NCBI RefSeq assembly: GCF_026183735.1
Contig: NZ_JAPFRE010000044.1
Span: forward strand, 52,675 to 116,674
Reading direction: 5' to 3'
DNA: 64,000 nt
Origin: Alteromonas sp. ASW11-130
Lineage (GTDB): Bacteria; Pseudomonadota; Gammaproteobacteria; Enterobacterales; Alteromonadaceae
Shown here: positions 10,101 to 17,143 of the stretch, piece after piece
Numbering within the stretch: the first letter of the stretch is position 1
Layout of the letters: each line of letters begins with the position of its first letter
Program-made: the position numbers and the translations under genes
Notes under the pieces: generated by a model
Told to the model about the DNA's origin: nothing
Databases searched by the model: none
What the model saw: the letters and a program-made list of their open reading frames with translations, nothing else

Positions 10101-10320
10101 CAAGGATTTCCGCGTAGTAGTCATTATAGATAAGAGTGCGCGTGGCCCCCCATGCTACAAACATCGGTTGGTTTGACGCCAACATGATCCCCACCAACGT
10201 CTTCAGTGACGACGGCCAGACAGTCGGTGCACCTAAGGGTGTCTGTTCCCAAGCAAAGGCCCGCAACCGCGCGCCCATCGCACCGCCGCCAGCCAAAAAG
10301 TGTGGTGTTTCTATTGTCAA
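7183..10320 (-). CDS. Hybrid sensor histidine kinase with multiple PAS domains
   Basis: A 1045-residue cytoplasmic hybrid kinase. An N-terminal GAF/PAS-like region (1-150) is followed by PAS/PAC units at about 160-275, 285-405, 420-535 and 545-670. The HisKA box AHELRNPLAP gives phospho-accepting H689. The HATPase domain has the N box near 802, DNGIGM at 834 and GGLGIGLAL near 863. A receiver domain (924-1040) has the acidic pair VDDN and phospho-acceptor D974. No membrane segments are seen, so it probably senses a cytoplasmic signal. Start TTG is preceded by AAGGG at good spacing. Its base composition is clearly GC-richer than all neighbours, and direct copies of the repeat lie on both sides: signs of transfer. 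Its signal and output partner are unknown. Confidence 0.93.
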   Translation of the reverse strand: MTIETPHFLAGGGAMGARLRAFAWEQTPLGAPTVWPSSLKTLVGIMLASNQPMFVAWGATRTLIYNDYYAEILGNKHPNALGRDFLEVWYEIREQLQPIVSSALRGEPVQMQDIPLMVQRHGYPEQTHFSFFYSPVRGEGLEIEGLFCACTEITAQVLTEQRLAESEARHRGVLANMDEAFLLLGPDFCVLEANDAASRLLKAEGDMVGEEFGALFSEGEQASVYSMCRRVSASGTSERHDYSHVSAEQGLCWFEARAYMVDAGLAVFIRDISEHKKMAADAADAAERVQLALDAGAIVGTWVWTIPDNRFIADARFAASFGLDETLCKSGLPLELVMESVYADDRDRVAAAIEEVMGRGGAYKCEYRVWHRDGTLRWVEANGQVELDPDGKAVRFPGVLLDIEDRRRMEAERDQADMLLRMFTDAVPGVVYAKDRAGRFMVANRGVAELLGLPPEAFLGRTDEDVLADRVQSAAIMATDRRIMDSGVGEQIEEEVMLSDGTPAIWLSSKAPWRDKDGNILGLIGSSVDITDRKRMENELRVSEKRFALAMDVAQFGTWVWDVQTGDVRMDPRCRQIVGAAPDDAVVTLDVLSQSVHPVDWPRIEAALDHALQPGSGGGYSEEFRWIHADGQVVWTMARGQVLFEGDVPDARALSMIGTVLDVTERRRMVESLEQADRRKDEFLAMLAHELRNPLAPIGTAASLLEMAPVDNETHVREIGGVITRQVAHMTELVDDLLDVSRVTRGLVEFAREPVDVRSVIDAAVEQAQPLIAARGHTLTTQFHDTALVIGDHHRLVQVVTNLLNNAAKYTPTNGRLQLSMQVENEKVQVRVTDNGIGMDEALLPMVFELFAQGKRTPDRSQGGLGIGLALVHSIVEQHGGTVAATSPGLNLGSTFTMTLPLAATDEALVQTPSVTTRASAALKILVVDDNRDAAELLAILLGAQGHDAEIAVDGAGAVAMVRADPRWDAFVLDIGLPDMTGYELAQQLKMAADCSTYIALTGYDQSSDRQKSKAAGFDHHLAKPADFGQLQKILNGIDAVKLEN

Positions 10321-10330
10321 TTGGTTCTAC

Positions 10331-10414
10331 CCTTAATGCCAGTGTAAACGACTGCCGCGCAACTGCGCTGCAGTCCAGTGAGCGCAGCGAACGTGTTTAA
10401 CCCACTTGTTAGGC
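10331..10414 (-). other. attC-like imperfect palindrome upstream of the kinase
   Basis: Read on the minus strand, it begins with GCCTAAC (an R''-type box) and AAGTGGGTTAAAC, has a central hairpin of GACTGC/GCAGTC and GCGCA/TGCGC arms, and ends with GTTTACACTGG, roughly complementary to the left arm. This is the layout of an integron attC site. The final R' box is degenerate (ATTAAGG in place of GTTRRRY), so the call is tentative. Confidence 0.35.
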
Positions 10415-10782
10415 GAATTAGTCATCACTCAACCACGGCTCTTTTCTACGTGGATAATTATTGAGGAATCTATTGTCACCTTTTCACCTTGTCACTTTGT
10501 CACTTTGTCACTTTGTCACTTTGTCACTATGTAGCGCTCGGTTTCTTTACATGTGATTTCTAATATACCAGATTCACCAAATTTTAGAATCTTGGCATTT
10601 GGATATGCAAGAGAATTGGCGGATGCGTAGTAATTATGGACTGCGATTCATCGTTAACAACTCATGAATTGCAGCAAGAGCAGTCAGTTGACGTGTTGGT
10701 GAAGGTGCAGCCTCTAGTTCCTCTAGTTCCTCTAGTATGTATAAGCCATTGCCACGCTAATTATCTACGCGCTTTGACATAA
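10415..10782. other. Gene-free spacer with microrepeats
   Basis: No gene is supported. It holds the GTCACTTT octamer tract (10491-10530) and three CCTCTAGTT-type nonamers (10711-10737). It lies upstream of the minus-strand kinase gene and may carry its promoter. Confidence 0.5.
10491..10530. repeat. Octamer tandem repeat (GTCACTTT)
   Basis: Four exact GTCACTTT units followed by a fifth GTCACTAT unit, about 170 bp upstream of the kinase start. Short tandem units of this kind change copy number by slippage. Confidence 0.9.
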
Positions 10783-10980
10783 ATGATGCTGTCATCCCAG
10801 AAATGCGCAGCATTATCTGGGACCTTTGCGACTGTTATCGTAAGGCTTAAAAAATCTACTTTTTTGAGTTTACGATATCATTTAAAGAGACCCCGTTCTT
10901 CAACAGGGTGACGATTTTTTAAGTTTGCAACGGGGTGACGATTCGTCAGTTTTGCAACGGGATGACCATTCTTCGTAGGG
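10783..10980 (+). repeat. Structured dispersed repeat, copy 2
   Basis: Same order of elements as copy 1: the CCCAGA/TCTGGG hairpin with AATGC/GCATT inner arms, the ATCGTAA/TTACGAT inverted pair, then the CCCCGTT hairpin and GGGGTGACGA units. It ends CTTCGTAGG like copy 4, and similarity with copy 4 seems to run on for about 40 bp. It has the same orientation as copy 1, so the kinase gene lies between direct repeats. Confidence 0.85.
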
Positions 10981-11576
10981 GCGTTTAAAAAAATAAGCCT
11001 TTACGACGTGCTGAAAAAACGAAAACCCGCCGTTGGGCAACTTGACACAGCTATATAGCACTGAATTAACGCGAACATCTCTTAATAAAGCGGAGATCGC
11101 CCCTTTTTTACCAATTTATTGCTGGGCAGTTCAGATTCATCATCAAACAATTTTTTTATGTCAGGATTATCCATATTGAACACAAGGTCTTTTATAAACA
11201 TGTTTATTATAGCTCCCAAAGCGCATACCAATTCCCTTTAACTCCACCGGCCAGGTAAATAGTAGTAACGTAGATAGAATTTTCCTAACGAAGTGTATTC
11301 TAAAATCAAAAATTATGGAGTTTACAGATGCAATGTCATTCACTTCCGCTATCCGTTTCAATTTATTTTCAAATTCGAGTTAGGCTTTACGAGTGTATTT
11401 ACGGTTTAACGAATCAAGGATTGGCAGGTGTCTATTTTTCTCAATAGTTCATGACTTGCCAATAACAGCCTTTATTCTACCTCTGGATTATGACACTTTA
11501 TCGTTTGTTTCTTGTTAAGCTATAGCGAGTCGTAATAGCTTACTTACGTATTTTTATTAAAGGCAAGGAAGTTACA
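10981..11576. other. Gene-free spacer before the FG-GAP gene
   Basis: About 600 bp, AT-rich, with only short unsupported reading frames. The last ~60 bp should hold the promoter of the downstream secreted-protein gene. No clear terminator or operator was seen. Confidence 0.45.
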
Positions 11577-12800
11577 ATGAATGTTAGCTTTATTTTAAAA
11601 TTCTTAGCCTGTTTTTCCCTGATAGTAGCCGGCCAAAGTAATGCAGAACAACAAAAAATATTAGCTTCTGATGGTAAAGCAGGAGACCAGTTTGGTTATA
11701 GTGTCGCAATAGATCGCACACTTGCATTGATCGGTGCACACAAAGCGGATGCCATAAATATCAAAGATTCGGGGGCTGCCTATGTTTACTCTCTTGGCTC
11801 AGAGGGCTGGGAGCAGCAAGCAAAATTAGTCGCCGAACCCGCTTTTGCAAATGACACTCTGGGCGGCAATGTGGCGCTGAAAAACCGTATGGCAATGTTA
11901 GGGGTAATTAGAAGAGACGACAAAGGTGATGATGCTGGTGCAGTGTTTACCTATGAGCTTGAGGCTAATTCATGGTCGCAAAAGCAAATCTTAACTGCTT
12001 TAGATGCGAAGCCTGGCGATGCATTTGGTCAAAGTATCGCTCTCGCGCAGAAATTTCTTGTCATCGGAGCCCCCCACAGCGATTCACCAGGTAAAGACGC
12101 TGGCTCAGCTTACGTTTACACACGAGACAAAAATACATGGCAATTTCAGGACAAACTAACGGCAAAAGATGGGGCAGCTGGTGATTTGTTTGGCATCAGT
12201 GTAGCGATCGATGGTAACACTATTTTAGTGGGTGCTGATTTGAATGATGAAAAAGCGGAAAATGCCGGCGCTGTATATGTCTATGTATTTGACGGCAAGC
12301 AATGGAAGCCACAAGCAAAGCTCATGGCTGAAGATGGTGCGAACACTGATATCTTTGGCGTGAGAGTGGCATTGTTTGGCGATACAGCATTAATATCAGC
12401 CAGAAGAGACGACATTCAGGAGGTCGGTGTCGATGCTGGATCTGCCTATATTTTTGAACGAATAAATGATAAATGGAAACAAACACAAAAGTTAATTGCA
12501 CCTGATGGTGAAGCTGATGACAGATTCGGTCGTGGGGTGGCTTTAAATAACGAGACGGCTGTAATAAGTGCTATGCACCATGATGCCAATGGCGCTGATA
12601 CAGGTGCTTTATATGTTTTTAAAAAACAACAAGGTCAATGGCTATTTACCTCGAAAGTAGTGGCTAGTGATGGAACCACTGAAGATAGATTTGGTTGGAA
12701 TGTTGCCCTTTCAGGCAAAACCGCGATAATCGCTTCTCCTTTTCGCGACGACAATGGAAATGCATCGGGCGCTGCTTATATTCAAAATTTGTCAGATTAA
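11577..12800 (+). CDS. Secreted FG-GAP beta-propeller protein
   Basis: 407 residues with a signal peptide (hydrophobic FILKFLACFSLIVAGQSNA, cleavage near residue 23). The rest is seven repeats of about 50 residues, starting near residues 29, 79, 128, 177, 229, 281 and 332. Each follows the pattern xAxDGxxxDxFGxSVAI...LIGA...GAAYVY...W. This is the FG-GAP (integrin-alpha-like) repeat, and seven copies fit one closed seven-bladed propeller. GDQFG/DxFG turns with nearby Asp/Asn suggest calcium binding. A good AAGGAAG ribosome binding site precedes the ATG. It stands alone between repeat copies 2 and 3. The ligand is unknown; adhesion or surface binding is only an inference. Confidence 0.85.
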   Translation: MNVSFILKFLACFSLIVAGQSNAEQQKILASDGKAGDQFGYSVAIDRTLALIGAHKADAINIKDSGAAYVYSLGSEGWEQQAKLVAEPAFANDTLGGNVALKNRMAMLGVIRRDDKGDDAGAVFTYELEANSWSQKQILTALDAKPGDAFGQSIALAQKFLVIGAPHSDSPGKDAGSAYVYTRDKNTWQFQDKLTAKDGAAGDLFGISVAIDGNTILVGADLNDEKAENAGAVYVYVFDGKQWKPQAKLMAEDGANTDIFGVRVALFGDTALISARRDDIQEVGVDAGSAYIFERINDKWKQTQKLIAPDGEADDRFGRGVALNNETAVISAMHHDANGADTGALYVFKKQQGQWLFTSKVVASDGTTEDRFGWNVALSGKTAIIASPFRDDNGNASGAAYIQNLSD

Positions 12801-13005
12801 AATGTGTCTTACAAGGTTTACTGACTCTAGCAACCTTAGTCAGTCGCTTTTTGTACCCAACTCACAGCGCTAAGTTTACTATCAAAAGATGCCGACAAGA
12901 GTTCAAGTAGTATCGAATGTTATATTATTAGTGATATTACGCTTGAATTAGCTCAACCTATATTAAGGCTGGCCCACCATCGCGGCGGCCCCCCATAACT
13001 TTCAT
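12801..13005. other. Gene-free spacer
   Basis: No gene, terminator or repeat that I can support between the FG-GAP gene and the nth fragment. Confidence 0.4.
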
Positions 13006-13062
13006 GTTTCTAACCGCACTAAACTGGCCATGGGCAAAATGTTGACCAAGTTGAACAGAAAT
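13006..13062 (+). pseudogene. Fragment of nth fused to repeat copy 3
   Basis: These 57 bp match nth positions 6696-6753 (codons for about V144 to K162) with four substitutions and a one-base deletion. The copy ends exactly where repeat copy 3 begins, and the bases AT are shared at the junction. It has no start, no stop and no function. Its high identity implies a recent duplication from the intact gene in this window. Confidence 0.9.
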
Positions 13063-13284
13063 GATGCCGTCATTCCAGAAATGCGAAGCAATATCTGGGA
13101 CCTACTCGACTGTTATCAGGCCTAAAAGATTCACTTTTTTGAATTTACGATTTCGTCAAAGAGACCCCGTTCTTCAACGGGGTAACGATTTTTTAAGTTT
13201 GCAACGGGGTGACGATCCTTCAGTTTTCAAGCGAGCGACGATTTTTCAGTTTTCAGTTTTCAGTTTTCAGTTTTCAGTTTTCAG
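13061..13284 (+). repeat. Structured dispersed repeat, copy 3
   Basis: It has the same elements as copies 1 and 2 (TCCAGA/TCTGGGA arms, CCCCGTT/AACGGGG hairpin, GGGGTGACGA units), then CAGTTTTCAAGC as at the end of copy 1. Its tail has expanded into six TTTTCAG heptamers (13243-13284). It is followed directly by copy 4. Confidence 0.85.
13243..13284. repeat. Heptamer tandem repeat (TTTTCAG)x6
   Basis: Six uninterrupted TTTTCAG units. Copy 1 of the dispersed repeat has the same motif only about once or twice at the matching place, so the tract has expanded here. Confidence 0.95.
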
Positions 13285-13287
13285 GAA

Positions 13288-13504
13288 ATGATACCCCCAT
13301 CCCAAAAATGCGAAGTATTATCTGGGACCTCAGCGCCTCTTATCGTGAGGCTTAGAAATCCGCTTCTTTGAGTTTACGATATCAGTCAAAGAGGCCCCGT
13401 TTTTCAACGGGGTGACGATTTTTTAATTTTGAAACGGGGTGACGATCCTTCGTAGGATAGTTAGTAAAAATAAACCTCTACCCCTGGCTTAAAAAGCGAT
13501 TTGA
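13288..13504 (+). repeat. Structured dispersed repeat, copy 4
   Basis: Starts three bases after copy 3 in the same orientation, so the two form a tandem pair. It keeps the TATCG/CGATA inverted pair and the CCCCGTT/AACGGGG hairpin, and ends CTTCGTAGG like copy 2, with weaker shared sequence to about 13504. Confidence 0.8.
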
Positions 13505-13666
13505 AGACATTGTGTTGTACGTTATGCAATAGATAAATATTAAAAGTCGGCATTGATTAATCAGCGATAGAAAAATCCCCAGCGGTACGTGGCGCGCTCC
13601 AACTGGCGAGTAAATAAAGTATCTGATAATCTCACTTAAGCATCTCAGCAAAATAAAAGTTTTAAA

Positions 13667-14092
13667 ATGATAGAGCTAAATCATAATTATGTTATTGCTG
13701 TTGCTGAACAATTATCTTTTGTAAGTGCATTTTTGGGAGGTATTTCAGCAACCATATTGGTAACCATCGTCGTATTTACTTCCCCAAATAAATCGGTGAG
13801 TGGGATGGTCGCTTCATCAGCATTAGCTGCGTGCAGTTTATTGATCGCTGTGGTCGCGTCATGGCGTCTAATCATTCTGTTACACCCTACCCTTCCCATT
13901 TCAGTTGAGCCGTCGTTAATAAAAGTTCTATGGAATGCCATGTTGATGGGATATGGTCTCGGATTTCTTAGCCTTCTTGTTAGTATTGGACTATCAGGCT
14001 GGCTTCGTTCCAGAAAAAGCGGACTCATTACCACCTGCATAGCGTTAGTAGCAGTACTCTTTTTTGTTGTCGCAACGCCATTCGGCGTATAG
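13667..14092 (+). CDS. Small integral membrane protein of unknown function
   Basis: 141 residues with four hydrophobic segments (about residues 15-37, 46-70, 88-110 and 118-138) and short charged loops. I do not recognise a family. There is no signal peptide motif beyond the first membrane helix. It lies alone between repeat copy 4 and the PEP-CTERM-like gene. The continuous coding-like frame and membrane pattern support a real gene, but no partner or role can be inferred. Confidence 0.6.
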   Translation: MIELNHNYVIAVAEQLSFVSAFLGGISATILVTIVVFTSPNKSVSGMVASSALAACSLLIAVVASWRLIILLHPTLPISVEPSLIKVLWNAMLMGYGLGFLSLLVSIGLSGWLRSRKSGLITTCIALVAVLFFVVATPFGV

Positions 14093-14467
14093 AAATTTGA
14101 TAGTAGGTTGGAAACTAGCGAAACTCTTTCATTACATCGTTCTACTTTTTGGCCTTCGGCAAGCGGTACACCGCATCAACTCTGACAATAATTTTTTTGG
14201 TTGGAATAAAAACACAATCTTATTGCCAATAGCTCTGGCGATATGTGTATTTTTAGACCCCATAAACTATACTTAGTAGGACATAGACGGCTGCGGTATA
14301 TTTGCGGCTCTCTATTGAAAAGGCGTCCTACTGCTAACTCCCTACAAATTCGTCATAATTCTTAGTTGCATACAAAATATTTGTCCGGCGAACAGAGAAC
14401 CTTTTGATAATATGATTTCTTGCACTCGACTCTACCATGCTCCCCGTTAATAGAAGCGAGACTAACT
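14093..14467. other. Spacer with a long imperfect palindrome
   Basis: No supported gene. It contains the nested inverted repeat at 14275-14332 and the upstream region of the PEP-CTERM-like gene. Confidence 0.5.
14275..14332. repeat. Nested inverted repeat
   Basis: Outer arms AGTAGGAC (14275-14282) and GTCCTACT (14325-14332) are perfect. Inner arms ATAGA/TCTAT lie within. There is no T-run, so it is not a standard terminator. The box order does not fit attC either. Confidence 0.6.
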
Positions 14468-15157
14468 ATGCTAAACGAGCGAACTTTACTATACGCGTTT
14501 TTAACTCTTTTTACCGCTGTAGTTGTACCAACTTATGCGGCCCCGGTTCAAGTTAACCTGTGGGAGTTGAAGGAAGAAATTATTTTAGATGACCCCTTCG
14601 CCTCCTTCCTTAAATTATCGTCAAAAAAGCCAGTATTCGGTACAAAAAACACGCGCAGACCTGTATTCGGAAAAACATTTATCTACACGGACGACTTTGA
14701 TATCGAGGGCGAAAATTGGTCCGTTAAGGGCACACTGAAGCTTTTTGGTGTGGCCGGAATTGGAAGCGAAATATTTCAAATTAAAGATCTCGTTTATACT
14801 CATAAAACATATCCACATGAAAAAACAAAGAACGTGTTCAACTTTGAAACGATAACAGTTAATTTACCAAAAGGAGGAATTGATCTGAACAGGAGCGTTG
14901 AGGGTGGAGTCGGTGAGTGGGATCCTCATCACACTAAAAAGCACAATGATTTTTTTGCCATCGATTACGATCTGGGGGTTGTTACGTACAATGGAAAAGG
15001 CGATAACCTAGCTACAAAGTTACTTGAATTTGATGTACGTTTTAAAGCTTTGCACCCTAAATCTGTATCGACCCCGGCGACACTCCCCTTACTTATTGCA
15101 TCGATTGCACTGATGGTTTTGAAGGCTCGCTATAAGCAAAGCAGGGTACGGGGGTAG
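14468..15157 (+). CDS. Secreted protein with a PEP-CTERM-like C-terminal anchor
   Basis: 229 residues from the ATG at 14468; an upstream in-frame ATG at 14420 adds 16 unlikely residues. A signal peptide (LLYAFLTLFTAVVVPTYA) is followed by a beta-rich domain that I do not recognise. The end reads STPATLPLLIASIALMVLKARYKQSR: a proline motif, one membrane helix and a basic tail. This is the architecture of PEP-CTERM sorting signals, but the P-E-P is replaced by S-T-P. Exosortase would cut such a tail and attach the protein to the outer surface; that is an inference. The gene is monocistronic. Confidence 0.7.
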   Translation: MLNERTLLYAFLTLFTAVVVPTYAAPVQVNLWELKEEIILDDPFASFLKLSSKKPVFGTKNTRRPVFGKTFIYTDDFDIEGENWSVKGTLKLFGVAGIGSEIFQIKDLVYTHKTYPHEKTKNVFNFETITVNLPKGGIDLNRSVEGGVGEWDPHHTKKHNDFFAIDYDLGVVTYNGKGDNLATKLLEFDVRFKALHPKSVSTPATLPLLIASIALMVLKARYKQSRVRG

Positions 15158-15341
15158 GGCAGGAATAATACGTGTATCAAACGCTTGAGAGATGAAATTA
15201 AGGAGTAATTAGCCTACCACTCCTTTACAGCTCAATAAAGTTTGAACCTTGGTAACACTGCTTTTCCTCAATAGTAGTGTGCGACACCCAGGTCATTGTG
15301 TCGGCGCGGTTCGCCCAGCGAACTGCGAGGACAACGCTTTT

Positions 15342-16177
15342 GTTATACATTTTCGATTAACGCAAAAATAGTCTTGATCGCTCTTAATGTTAGATCTGGG
15401 TCTTGAATTGGCAAATTATGACCGACTTGGTTCGTAATGATATGGACAGCCCGTGGATTTTTGGAGATTAGCTGCTGATGTAGAGACCGCCATATTTCTT
15501 TTCCTTTTGCGCTATGTCCAATCCACCAATCTGATTCGTTTAGTCGAGAGGATGTCACTATAACTGTCGGAACGGTGTAGGTTGGTTGAGGCTCAAACAA
15601 TGACTTTTGCGCATAGATTGCTTGGAGCACTTGCCACTCTGGTTGAGTTTTTAACATTCCGTTAATTATCAGGTTATCAGCTACGGCCTTCTTATTGGTT
15701 AGTTCTTCTAATTTGTGTTGAAAAAGCTCATGGCTTGGGTCGAGCAACACGATGCCAACTACCTTTTGCGGAGATTCATAAGCAAACTGCCGTGCATGAA
15801 AGCCGCCAAACGAATGACCCACTAATATTATATTTTTCGTTACGTTTAGAGATTGCAATAATTTATCGAGACGCTCAAATGACAAAGCTAACGTTATATT
15901 ATCAGCCTTTTCGGTTAATCCATTGCCCGCGCGGGAATAAATTATGACTCTCGAATTAAGTTCTGATGCCAAAGGTAGAAAAGAATCCCAATAGCTAGCG
16001 CCCATGCCAATACCTGATTCAAATACAAAGGTGTATTTTCCTTTTCCAACATCTCTGTATTCGACTAGAGAACCATCCAATTCAATGTGTTTGGTTTGTC
16101 CGAAAGTGGAGCAGGAAAAGGTTAAAACAAATAGGGTTAAGAATCGAAAGAACAAGAGAGGCTCCTTTGTGTATAAC
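15342..16177 (-). other. Cassette-like unit: complementary 7-bp boxes around the hydrolase gene
   Basis: On the minus strand the unit opens with AGCGTTATAC (16180 to 16171), like an attC R' box just before the gene's ribosome binding site. The gene ends in GTATAAC (15348 to 15342), a perfect complement, overlapping the stop codon as cassette genes often do. The matching inner L boxes could not be found, so this remains a candidate. Confidence 0.35.
15343..16155 (-). CDS. Secreted alpha/beta hydrolase
   Basis: About 270 residues. I place the start at the TTG at 16155 because AAAGGAG lies six bases upstream and a signal peptide follows at once (FFRFLTLFVLTFSCSTFGQ); a longer frame reaches 16221. 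The alpha/beta-hydrolase nucleophile motif is GHSFGG, with GIGMGASYWDSF near the oxyanion site, VLLDPSH in the middle and GHNLP carrying the probable catalytic histidine. The substrate is unknown; esterase or peptidase activity is possible. Seven-base boxes GTTATAC and GTATAAC flank the gene as in an integron cassette (see findings). Confidence 0.85.
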   Translation of the reverse strand: MFFRFLTLFVLTFSCSTFGQTKHIELDGSLVEYRDVGKGKYTFVFESGIGMGASYWDSFLPLASELNSRVIIYSRAGNGLTEKADNITLALSFERLDKLLQSLNVTKNIILVGHSFGGFHARQFAYESPQKVVGIVLLDPSHELFQHKLEELTNKKAVADNLIINGMLKTQPEWQVLQAIYAQKSLFEPQPTYTVPTVIVTSSRLNESDWWIGHSAKGKEIWRSLHQQLISKNPRAVHIITNQVGHNLPIQDPDLTLRAIKTIFALIENV

Positions 16178-16266
16178 GCTAAATTTTGAGACGCAGATGC
16201 GAGACTATAATCGCGAAGCACCGTCCATGTGTCCCAACGAACGAAGTGAGTGGCAATAACGTTTCG

Positions 16267-17055
16267 TTAGCTACCCACAATGCTCATAATCCAATCGTAA
16301 TAACTAGATATTCTAGTTTGATAAGCAGTTGTACCATATAAGCCACCTTTGAAATTAGAAATATCACCGGTTGCAAGTTGCCAGCTAGATAAACCAACAA
16401 GGAAAGGAATGCCATCGTGGTAAATAATAGAGGCTCCACCACTGTCCCCTGAACCCTGCATTCCTTCTAACGGAAGCGCGCTAGCCGGTAAATCGAACTT
16501 AAACGTAAGCCAGTTTCCCTCAGCACTCTCTACGATATTTTGAAATTTACGTGCTTGATGTAGTGATTTCGTATTTAAATCTTCACCCAATAATCCATTA
16601 CCTGTAGCACCGTTCCCAAAAACCGTTATTACTTCACCTTTTTCGTCGGAATTAGCATACAGTGAAATCGGATGGACACCTAAAACCGGCTTCGATAGTT
16701 TTATTAAAGCAATATCGCTGCTTGATTTTAAAAGTCGCATTAGCGGAGCTAAATCCCCACTAAGCAGGTCTTTGTTAGGTCGTTTGTAATGCGGATGAAG
16801 TTTAACTTCTTCAATTCCATAGAATTCAGCGCCAATGTTTAGCTTTAAGCCGGTGTAGTCATAGAAAACGGTATGAGCCACAGTTACAACCCATTGGCTA
16901 TCGATTAAAACCCCAAGTCCTTCGTGGGGCAATTCGATAACGTATTCTGGCATATTATCAACGTGATAATCATCTACTGGAATATCGTGTCTCACGACTA
17001 CGGCGTTAGTTGCCACAGAACAAAAAGCGAAGATAAAAAATAACAGAAACTTCAT
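16267..17055 (-). CDS. Secreted trypsin-like serine protease (S1)
   Basis: 262 residues from the ATG at 17055, where a clear signal peptide begins (FLLFFIFAFCSVATNA). A longer frame reaching 17256 is rejected because it would overlap the upstream gene. The catalytic triad is complete: H61 in VVTVAHT, D114 in SSDIALIKL and S205 in GSGDSGGAS. It is about the size of a single chymotrypsin-fold domain and has no C-terminal anchor. It is probably periplasmic or secreted; the substrate is unknown. It is followed by the hydrolase gene in the same direction, 111 bp on. Confidence 0.9.
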   Translation of the reverse strand: MKFLLFFIFAFCSVATNAVVVRHDIPVDDYHVDNMPEYVIELPHEGLGVLIDSQWVVTVAHTVFYDYTGLKLNIGAEFYGIEEVKLHPHYKRPNKDLLSGDLAPLMRLLKSSSDIALIKLSKPVLGVHPISLYANSDEKGEVITVFGNGATGNGLLGEDLNTKSLHQARKFQNIVESAEGNWLTFKFDLPASALPLEGMQGSGDSGGASIIYHDGIPFLVGLSSWQLATGDISNFKGGLYGTTAYQTRISSYYDWIMSIVGS

Positions 17056-17143
17056 AATACTCCGAAGGCAAAGCCGGGTGAGTCCTACGCCTGACGCTTT
17101 CGTATATAGCGGCGCCACGGCAGAGGCAGCAGGCAGTAACGAA

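Noticed and set aside
11167-11361. Minus-strand 64-residue reading frame before the FG-GAP gene
   Set aside because: No recognisable domain, no good ribosome binding site and AT-rich non-coding look.
10491-13284. Possible CRISPR array
   Set aside because: The short repeats are direct tandem units without spacers, and no cas gene is present.
14275-14340. Palindrome at 14275 as an attC site
   Set aside because: The AAC/GTT box order is wrong on both strands.
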